Part shown: positions 17,745 through 24,797 of the stretch, one piece after another
Layout of the letters: each line of letters opens with the position of its first letter
Position numbering within the stretch: position 1 is the stretch's first letter
Assembly (NCBI GenBank): GCA_963575745.1
Contig: CAUYUJ010009767.1
Coordinates: 7,501-32,297, forward strand
Length of the DNA: 24,797 nucleotides
Direction: 5' to 3'
Source: Prorocentrum cordatum
Taxonomy: Eukaryota; Sar; Dinophyceae; Prorocentrales; Prorocentraceae
Translations under genes and position numbers: made by a program
Notes under the pieces: model-generated
Seen by the model: only the letters and a program-made list of their open reading frames with translations
What the model was told of the DNA's origin: nothing
The model's database searches: none

Positions 17745-18462
17745 GCGACTGATACGCTACTGGCTTCGCAGAGCAGGACAAACATTCAGAACATGCTTAA
17801 CGCTATTATTGAGGAAGGCTGTAAGCATTGTCTCGAGCTGAACTGGGGCAAGACACTATTGATGAATATCTCCACCAATGCTGTCGTTGTTCGGCCTGAT
17901 GGAGGTCATGTCGAACGTGTTCGGGAAGCTATGTATTTGGGAGGTATGCTCTCTTGTGACGGTAAAGCCACAGCCGAGCTCAACCGACGATTAGGGAAAA
18001 CGCAGGGCATCTTCAACAAACTTGCGAAGGTTTGGTCGCACACCGCTGTTGGATGGAAGCGGAAACACAACGTGTTCAACAGTGTTGTGCTAAGTAAGGT
18101 GTTGTACTCGTTCAGTTCTGTGGCTGCTGAAGGCAGACAAATCGAGGCTTGACGCGTTCCACTGCCGCTGCTTGCGCCGTATCCTGGGTATCTCACATTC
18201 TTTCGACTCTCGAGTGAGCAATTCGGACGTCTTCGAACAATATGGCGCCAGGCCGTTATCTCAGCTTTTACTTGATCAGCAACGGAAGTTACATGTCAGA
18301 GTCGCTTCCAGTGGACCTTCATCATTGGAACGCCAATGCTTGTGCAATCCGGACGGCACCCCCGAACCATGGGTGGAACGCCGGCGGCGCGGCCAGCCCC
18401 GACAGCAGTGGGCCTACCAGGTGACTCTGCTTTCCTGCGGCCCGGCTGAGGTCTCCTCGTAG
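17745..18462 (+). pseudogene. LINE-type (non-LTR) reverse transcriptase, 3' fragment, frameshifted
   Basis: This is the end of a non-LTR retrotransposon polymerase, from the catalytic motif to the C-terminal tail. At 17748-17765 the bases read GAC, one extra T, then GAT ACG CTA CTG: the Asp-Asp-Thr-Leu-Leu active-site box broken by a single inserted base. The frame then gives NAIIEEGCKHCLELNWGKT, VREAMYLGGMLSCDGKATAE and RRLGKTQGIFNKLAKVW, the usual order after that box. A stop follows at 18150. Near 18116-18130 the frame changes to one that reads KSRLDAFHCRCLRRILGISH and, near 18382-18420, RRRRGQPRQQWAYQV, the family's Cys/Arg segment and GRPRxxW-like tail. Upstream palm motifs and the endonuclease are absent. 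It is dead: 5'-truncated with two frameshifts. The clade is not resolved. Confidence 0.88.
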
Positions 18463-19150
18463 CCTCGTGCTCCCTCTGGACACATCTCGTCCTCTTTTCG
18501 CACCTCTCAAACATTGTTGTGCTTATTTTCCTGCCTCGCTGTCAGCCGGATAGGCGAATTCTGTCGTAACCGCCCCGCTTTTTGGAAATGCAGCCGAAGT
18601 GTCGCAATCGTGTTTTGACGAGCAGACCCCGTCGTAACGGTGCGTCCGTGGGACATGCGGACGACTTGTCACGACCCCGATTTTGATCCGGAATAGGAAG
18701 AATCCGTCGTAACGGTGCGCGGGTGGAAAGGCGCAGTCTTCGAGGCCCCGCCGCACATCTACCGTTTCAGTGGCGCGCCGCATTGTCGCATTTGTTATGA
18801 ATTTTCTTCCGTGGAGTTGCCATTCGTGCGCTCTTCCGCCCAAGCGTCTTGCCGGATGCATGGCTCAGTGGTGGTGGTGGTGGGTTCTCGTTTGTCTTGC
18901 CTTGGCGCCAGCCAGATTTCGGTTGGCTCGCCATACCTCGTGTCAGCCCCGCTGTTGTCAAGATCCCGTCGGTGCCCGCGGGAAGCTCTCGGCGAGACAC
19001 GGCTGGGGAAGCGAATCCTGGGGACCTCCCTCCTTCCCCCCGCCTCCCGTTCGCCCGTCGTCTTCCCCTGAACTCGACGTTGCGAACGAAAATCGCAACA
19101 CCGTGAAAATTCACGACCGGAGCCCTGGACCCCATCTTTCTTCGGGAGCC
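18463..19150. other. Non-coding DNA with a short GTCGTAAC repeat
   Basis: CCGTCGTAACGGTGCG occurs at about 18630 and 18705, with a diverged copy (TGTCGTAACCGCCCCG) at 18562, at spacings of 68-75 bp. The rest is mixed, GC-rich and without a recognisable gene. It lies directly downstream of the reverse transcriptase remnant and may include its old 3' untranslated part; no poly(A) or simple-repeat tail was found. Confidence 0.5.
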
Positions 19151-19157
19151 TTGAGAC

Positions 19158-19365
19158 GGGGGTCAGTGCAAACGGGGGTCAGCCAGGGCACCGGATCCTG
19201 CAGAATCCTGCGAAGACCCCCTCTGGCTGACCCGGGTTAGCGAACCGCTCGTGGTTGCGGGGCGGCCGCCCCTATTGGCTGACCCGGGTTTGCGAAGATC
19301 AGCGTTGCAGTTTTTTTCTTGCATTGCAGTTTTTGGTTTCCTGCTGACCCGGGTCAGAAAATCCC
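19158..19365. repeat. Dispersed GGCTGACCCGGGTT motif cluster
   Basis: GGCTGACCCGGGTTAGCGAA lies at 19225-19244, GGCTGACCCGGGTTTGCGAA at 19277-19296 and a GCTGACCCGGGTCAG variant at about 19343. The complement-like GGGGGTCAG occurs twice near 19159-19182. TTGCAGTTTTT is repeated at about 19304 and 19325. Confidence 0.7.
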
Positions 19366-19547
19366 CGATTTCTGCGTCGTGATTCGAGCAGGCTCAAGCT
19401 CTGAGGGCCCCGAGGCCCGGGATGGAACAAGAACGCCGTTGGGAAACAAACTGCGGCGTCAAGATCTCAGGGCGCCCCTCTCGCGCTCCATCTCGCCCGC
19501 CTTTCCGAGTCTCATCTTCAGTCGGGCCTGTCCCTCTGCAGGGGGAT

Positions 19548-19591
19548 TATTCAAAAATAGTCAAACATAGTTTTGGGACTATTTTTGAATA
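19548..19591. repeat. Perfect 15-bp AT-rich hairpin inside the TIR element
   Basis: TATTCAAAAATAGTC at 19548-19562 pairs perfectly with 19577-19591 across a 14-nt loop. It sits just inside the left terminal repeat. Confidence 0.85.
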
Positions 19592-19610
19592 TTTTTGGGC
19601 ATCTTTTGAG

Positions 19611-19642
<32 letters not shown>

Positions 19643-19650
19643 GCTGCTGC

Positions 19651-19696
<46 letters not shown>

Positions 19697-19735
19697 GGTG
19701 TTGTTGTTGTTGTTGGTTTGTTGTTGTTGTTGTTG
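19611..19735. repeat. TTG triplet array
   Basis: About 125 bp of TTG units with a few TGC and GGT interruptions, inside the 1133-bp element. Confidence 0.95.
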
Positions 19736-20492
19736 AACAGTATTTATTCTAAAGAATAATTATTGTTGGGCCCCCTGGTGCGCGCCCCCCCTGCGCCGCC
19801 TAGGCCGCAGCTACATTTTCATCATTTTCGTGAGGAAGCCTCAGGTAATACGATGTCATCAAGATCCGGTTGTTTTGTTGTAATCCGTTTTCCCTTGCAA
19901 AAAACACTATAAAATGACATTTCTTGTTCTAATATAAGCAAATTTCAAGAATCCCTTGCAAAAAATAAGGTAAAGTGGACATTCGCGCGCGCAAGACGAA
20001 ATCCTTCCAAAAGCTTAGTGTTCGGAGCGATTTAAACATAAAAACATCAAAAAACCAATGGTTTTTCAACAAAAAAATGTCAAAATCTCATCCCGCGCGC
20101 TCTTGCGGATTCGTAGGAAACCCAACACTTTTAAACATTTCTGTCAAACGGGCTTTTGCGAGCAACTTTTTCGAACTTCTGCGACAACGGTTGCGCACCT
20201 GCCAGGGCCATCATCCCTGTCAAATAATACCATGCGGGACACATTCGTTTTTCTTCGCGCGCGCACGCCGTCGTCGTCGGCCGCGGGGCCCTGAATAGTA
20301 GCCACGGTCGTCCGCATGCCACGAAGTGAAGTGTCCGAACGTCATAGGGCGGGAAGCTGGGTGTGGTGGTGGCGAAGAGTCGTTTGGAAATTTGGTAGAG
20401 CTTGAACCGGCCCCCCCACAAAGTGGGGGTATTGCCCGCCTCCTATGAAACCCCTGGCACTGGTGAGAACGGTGTGTCCCCACGTGCTAGTA

Positions 20493-20550
<58 letters not shown>

Positions 20551-20572
20551 TGATTTGATTTGATTTGTTTTG

Positions 20573-20600
<28 letters not shown>
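20493..20600. repeat. TTG array passing into a TTTTG array
   Basis: TTG units to about 20549, then TTTGA and TTTTG pentamers to about 20600, ending just before the right terminal repeat of the 1133-bp element. Confidence 0.95.
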
Positions 20601-20604
<4 letters not shown>

Positions 20605-20657
20605 TTTTTCGTCCAAAATCCCCCTGTAAGGGGGACAGGCCCGACCTAAGTCTCATC

Positions 20658-20821
20658 CGCTCGTCGTCCTCGGCGTGCGGCTCTGCTGGGGTCGACTCGC
20701 TGCCAGGTCTCCCGGCCCGCCCGCCCGCGCGCGAGCCCCCCCCAGGCAGACTCGCCCCACAGTGGGGCGATGACGGTCTCGCCGCTGCCAGCGGCGCTCT
20801 CGCCAAGTGGCCAGCACGTCG
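20658..20821. other. GC-rich spacer
   Basis: Short GC-rich stretch between the TIR element and the GGA array. No gene recognised. Confidence 0.5.
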
Positions 20822-20960
20822 AGGAGGGGGTGAGGGAGGAGGAGGGAGGGAGGGAGGGAGGGAAGGAGTGAGGGGGAGGAGAGGAGGAGGGAAGGAGGAG
20901 GATGAGGAGGAGGAGGGATGAGGAGGAGGAGGAGGAGGAGGAGGAGGAGGAGGAGGAGGA
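20822..20960. repeat. GGA/GGGA array, second copy
   Basis: GGGA units followed by pure GGA, on the same strand as the array at 17141-17273. Confidence 0.95.
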
Positions 20961-21428
20961 GTTGGCGAGGCAGGTGAATAAGATAATAGGGCAGGCCCCT
21001 CGCGGCCAGCGACGGTGTTAAACATTGAGCCCAAAAATGAGGCTTCCCCCCCTCCAGGCCTCTATGCTTCTCTCTCGACGGATCCTTTCCTACCGCCACT
21101 CGGAGATACAGATAAGCCGTGCAACGCCGCAACACGATGTGTATCGAGCGGTTCTGGGATCTCAGACCCGTAATTCCAAGATCTCAGAACCAGTTCAGTA
21201 AATCGCAGTTTCCCCACCCATGGGCTAAGATCCTCAGAGAAGGCGTGCTCAACGGCCCGAGCTTAGGAGGTGATAGTTTTGTGTCGAAATCCAGATGCTT
21301 CCAGGCGAGTTGCATTGAACAAGGAAGCGTAGGAGCATGCAATGAAGGGGTGCACCTGTCAAATCAGTAGAAGTTCTGATAAAGCTGAGTAGATCCAGCA
21401 GTTATCACATACCTTCGCTGTCCTGTCG
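20961..21428. other. Single-copy non-coding DNA
   Basis: Mixed sequence with no gene. A motif GATCTCAGA/GGATCTCAGACC-like is seen twice near 21158-21188. Confidence 0.5.
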
Positions 21429-22050
21429 AATGAGGATGAGGCGGAGGAGGAATGAAGAGGAGGAGGAGGAGCAGGCGGGAGGAGGGGAGGAGGAAACAAT
21501 GAGGAGTGGGCGGAAGGGAGAGGAGGATGAGGAAGATGTGGATGATGAGGATGAGGATGATGAGTAGGAAGTGGAGGATCATCATGATGAGGTGTGAATA
21601 AACGGAGGGGATGATAATGAGGATGATGCTCATGCCGATGATGAAGGTGATGATGACGGTGATGATGATGACGATCAGGGTGGTGGAGTTGTTGTTGGTG
21701 GTGGTGATGATGATGGTGATGACGCAGCGGCTGCTGCTGCTGCAGCTATTGATGATGTTGATGCTGATGCTGATGCTGATGCTGATGCTGCTGCTGCTGA
21801 CGCTGCTAATGATGATGATGCGGGTGATGCTGATGGTGGTGATGATGATACTGATGCTCATGATGATGCTGCTGATGATGCTTGTGCTGATGATGCTGAT
21901 GCTGATTATGCTGAAGATGACTCTGATGATGATGATAATGATGATGATGATGATGATGACTCTGATGATGATGCTGATGCTAATGATGATCATGATGCTG
22001 ATGCTGATGATGATGATGATGAGATGCTGCTGAGGGTGATGATGATGTTA

Positions 22051-22111
<61 letters not shown>

Positions 22112-22313
22112 GAATGGTGCTTCTGCTTATTACGATGATCGACGATAGAGGTGGTGGTGGCGGTGATGATGATGCTGATGATGATGATGCTGATGCTGAT
22201 GATGCTGCTAATGATGCTGATGCTGCTGATGATGCTGATGATGATGACGATGGTGATGATGAGGAGGAGGATGAAGTGGAGGAGGAGCATGCTGATGACG
22301 ATGCTGATGCTGA

Positions 22314-22390
<77 letters not shown>
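21429..22390. repeat. GAT/GCT triplet array
   Basis: About 960 bp of GAT, GCT and GGT triplets, purest at about 22050-22110 and 22335-22390. It is the opposite-strand equivalent of the TCA array at 15884-16515. Met, Asp/Ala, Ser and Ile frames are all artefacts of the triplet. Confidence 0.95.
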
Positions 22391-22391
<1 letters not shown>

Positions 22392-22440
22392 TGATTCTGT
22401 TAATGGCAGTTGTGTGTGACAGTTCGTCGACCCCCCCTGG

Positions 22441-23645
22441 GAACCCCTCATTTTTTTGTTGTTTTTTGTTGTTGTTGTTGTTCTTTTGGTGGTTGTTCAG
22501 GGGTTTGCCGCGTGGAAGAACACCAGAACAAAAACACCCAACTCAGGTTTTTTTAAATAGGTTTTCCCGAGGGGGAAACCTCCGAACAACCTTCCAACTC
22601 GTTTTTTTTTGTCCGTGGATTCTGGGGCCCCAGAATTAAAGACAAAACCATTTCAGAAAACCTTCCGGGAAACCCTCGAAAAATCAGCCAAACCGAGAAT
22701 TTTTCGGATATCATCCGAAGGTTTTTCGGGGTTTTCTGGGGGGGGAACCCAACGCGGAGGTTTTTCTGTGTTTTTTGGGGGTTCTGGGGTCCTATATTGA
22801 AAAAACAAGACCATTTCAGAAAACATACCGGGACATCTCAGAAGAAAGCCGAACTCGAGGGTTTTTCATTTTTTTCTGGTGTGTTCCCGGGGGGAAACCT
22901 TCGACCCCCTCCCCAACTCAGAGAGTTTTCAAAGGTTTTTTGGTGGTTTTCCCGCCGGAAAAAAACACACTTTTTTTTGTTTAGGTTTTCTTTGTTTGTT
23001 GGAGGTTCCGGGGGCCCACACTTAAAAACAAGAGAACTTCCCGAGATACCCGTGAGGAATCCTCCAACCCGGAGAATTTTCTATTGTATTTCTGGGGTTT
23101 TCCAGGGGGGAACCTCCGAAAAGCTCCCCAACTCGAAGTGTTTCGGATGCTTTTCGGGGGTTTGGGGGCTTCATATTCTAACAACGAAACTATTTCAGAC
23201 AACCTTCCTTGAAACCTCCGAAGCAAAAACGCAACTCGTGTTTTTTTTGTTTTTTGTTCGGGGGGTTTTGCTTTGCAACCCCACAATTGAAACCACTATC
23301 ATTTCAGAAAGCCTCCCAGGAAACCTCTGCAACTCGGATTTTTGTTCGGGGGTGTTCGGGGGGGGTTTCTGTTTTTCTCCGGAGGTTGTTCGGCGGTTTT
23401 GCCGGGGGGTAATTCCCGAACAACCCTTCAACTCGGTTTGTTTTTGTGTTTTCTCAGGTTTTGTCGTGTGTTTTTCGGTTCTTTGGGGGGACCACAATGA
23501 AAAACAAACCGATTTCAGAAAACCCTGAGGGAAACCTCCCGACTCGGGGGTTGTTCGGGAGTTTTTCTGAATTTTTTCGGAGGTTGTCCCGGCGGGAAAC
23601 CATACAACCTTCCAACTCGGTTTCTTTAAATGTATTTTCCCGAGG
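22441..23645. repeat. Degenerate T/G-rich tandem array
   Basis: Two linked motifs recur: ATTTCAGAAAACCTTCC-like (about 22650, 22813, 23028, 23192, 23300, 23512) and CCTTCCAACTCG-like (about 22580, 22905, 23120, 23420, 23600), joined by TTTTTCGGGGGTTTT and GGGGGGAAACCTCCG stretches. Intervals of the first motif are about 163, 215, 164, 108 and 212 bp, near multiples of 54. Frames of up to 243 codons cross it but have the repeat's composition. Confidence 0.8.
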
Positions 23646-24236
23646 ACTCCAACACGCCCCAGGACGGATTCAAGAGGCTCCCCAAGAGGGCCCTGGGAGG
23701 CTGACTGAATTCATTCATGTTCCAAGGGTTTGAAGGATTTTGGCGTTCTCGCTTTTCCCGCTTCCCAGCGCTCCCTCACGGCCTCGACTGCCCTTCAGAG
23801 CCCTCCAAGACGGCCCACGAGGCCCCGAAGAGGGCCCCAAGACGGCCCAGGAGGCTCCCGAGACAACCCAAATGTGCTCCCCAAGAGGGGGCCCAGAGGG
23901 GGACCGCCAACCGATATTTCGAGGTCTCTAGAGGCCTCCAGTGGGCCCCTGGAGGCCACCAAGAGGCTCCCACGAAGCCCCGTGAGGCGCCCAAGATGCC
24001 CCCAGGAAGCCCCAAGAGACCCCCAAGGGGCTCCCAGGGAACGCGCCCAAGAGGCCCCCCAACTCACCCCAAGAAATCATGTCCCCAGAAAGCCTTCTGG
24101 GGACATGGTCCATCATGGGCCCGACAGTTCCTGGAGGCCCCCAAGGGCCCCCCAAGGAGCGCCCAATAGGCCCCCCAACACACCCCAAGAACCTATGTCC
24201 CCAGATAGCCTTCCGGGGACATGGTTCATCATGGGA
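23646..24236 (-). repeat. CTCTTGGGG array with conserved core, copy 3 (inverted)
   Basis: Read on the minus strand, the array consists of the same 10-12 bp units (CTTGGGGCCCTCTTGG). The core at about 23690-23775 includes GCGAGAACGCCAAAATCCTT, close to copy 1. The side beyond the core nearest 23646 is short, as if truncated by the neighbouring T/G array. Confidence 0.8.
24079..24222. repeat. Duplicated ATGTCCCC hairpin
   Basis: At 24079-24106 ATGTCCCCAGAA and its exact complement close a 4-nt AGCC loop. A diverged copy lies at 24195-24222. About 65 bp of surrounding sequence is shared at an offset of 116 bp, so this is a tandem duplication inside the third CTCTTGGGG array. Confidence 0.85.
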
Positions 24237-24249
24237 GGAGGAGGAGGAG

Positions 24250-24425
24250 GACCGGGTCATTCCGATTCCGCCGGTTCGAATCGAATCGATTTCCGCGATT
24301 CCGATTTCGAACCGACTCGATTCCGGGATTCCGATTCGCGATTCCGATTTCGAGTTCGCCCGATCCGGCTTCTGCCGATTCGATGCGTCATCCGGCTTTT
24401 GCCGGCTTTTGCCGATCCGGCTTCG
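24250..24425. repeat. CGATTCCG-based degenerate repeat
   Basis: GATTCCG and GATTTCG units at about 10-20 bp, many self-complementary (CGAATCG), passing into GATCCGGCTT-like units near 24362-24425. Confidence 0.85.
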
Positions 24426-24435
24426 CTCCGGCTCT

Positions 24436-24797
24436 GGCCCCCAAGGGGGGAGTCCAAACCCCCCCCAGGGGGGGTTTCCAAAAACCCAAACCCCCCCCCC
24501 CAGGGGGGGGTTCCAAAAACCCAACCCCCCCCCAGGGGGGGTTTCCAAAACAAAACCCCCCGGGGGGTTTCAAAACCCCCCACCCCAGGGGGGTTTTTCC
24601 AAAACCCAAACCCCCCCCAGGGGGGGGTTCCAAAAAACCCCCCCCCCAGGGGGGGGTTCAAAAAAAACCCGGAACCTCAAACCCCCCCCAGGGGGGGTTT
24701 CCAAAAACCCAACCCCCCTCCCAGGGAGGGTTTCAAAAAAACCCAAACCCCCCCCAGGGGGGGTTTCAAAAAACCCAAACCCCCCCAGGGGGGGTTT
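24436..24797. repeat. Array of short palindromes (AAACCCCCCC/GGGGGGGTTT)
   Basis: About eleven units spaced 26-42 bp, each a C-run, one A, then a G-run, flanked by AAA/TTT so that each unit is self-complementary, joined by CCAAAAACCCAA linkers. It runs off the end of the window, so its full length is unknown. Confidence 0.95.

Larger units (their letters stand above)
19517..20649. mobile_element. 1133-bp non-autonomous TIR element with perfect 8-bp target duplication
   Basis: The left end reads TTCAGTCGGGCCTGTCCC and the right end, on the complement, TTAGGTCGGGCCTGTCCCC; both continue into a CAGGGGGAT motif. GTCTCATC flanks the element on both sides (19509-19516 and 20650-20657), a perfect 8-bp duplication. 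The first 67 or so bases resemble the left part of the 146-bp element at 2673-2818. The interior holds a 15-bp perfect hairpin, two TTG arrays and AT-rich sequence but no transposase-sized frame. It is therefore a larger, non-autonomous relative of that MITE. Superfamily open (hAT-like duplication length). Confidence 0.8.

Noticed and set aside
21364-22639. Met-, Ile-, Ser- or Asp-rich proteins
   Set aside because: Same reason as above for the GAT/GCT array; overlapping frames on both strands are equally open.
22797-23528. A 243-codon plus-strand frame rich in Phe and Gly
   Set aside because: It coincides with the T/G-rich degenerate array, and the amino-acid pattern repeats with the DNA motif.

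Overview
The window is eukaryotic nuclear DNA dominated by repeats. I find no complete, convincing protein gene, no rRNA or tRNA, no CRISPR array and no bacterial operon. The mixture fits a dinoflagellate-like genome best: high GC with strong local swings in composition, many unrelated tandem arrays, kilobase pyrimidine-rich tracts, long triplet arrays, miniature inverted-repeat elements and one broken LINE-type reverse transcriptase. That assignment is an inference from style. No dinoflagellate spliced-leader sequence was seen and no species is claimed.

Layout. 1-1300: GC-rich DNA with an imperfect inverted repeat of about 335 bp (177-511) followed by G-rich tracts. 1304-1840: an 11-bp satellite built on AAGCTAAGCTA. 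1845-5250: GC-rich non-coding DNA with a strong hairpin (2310-2356), 90-105 bp degenerate tandem modules, a 146-bp MITE (2673-2818) that has inserted into one of those modules, and the first of three arrays built on CTCTTGGGG (3772-4150). 5251-6800: a long TCTAC/CTCTATA pyrimidine-rich tract. 6900-10900: the most gene-like part, very GC-rich, with degenerate repeated modules of about 270 bp and several coding-like but interrupted reading frames. 10930-14880: pyrimidine-rich tracts flanking two related satellites, one of 90 bp (17 copies) and one of 80 bp (6 copies), each entered through copies of the same boundary block of about 180 bp. 14930-15400: second CTCTTGGGG array. 15884-16515: TCA array. 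17141-17273: GGA array. 17745-18462: reverse transcriptase pseudogene. 19517-20649: a 1133-bp element with the same terminal inverted repeats as the 146-bp MITE and a perfect 8-bp target duplication. 20822-22390: GGA and then GAT/GCT arrays. 22441-23645: degenerate T/G-rich array. 23646-24236: third, inverted, CTCTTGGGG array. 24250-24797: CGATTCCG-type repeats and an array of short palindromes that runs off the window.

The parts do not form a pathway. The strongest signals are structural: a short TIR family seen at two sizes with 8-bp target duplications; a core of about 90 bp carried three times, always embedded in the same kind of 10-12 bp array; a two-subfamily satellite with a duplicated boundary; and a large inverted pair of triplet arrays bracketing the retroelement. 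Most long reading frames in the window are products of these repeats, not genes.
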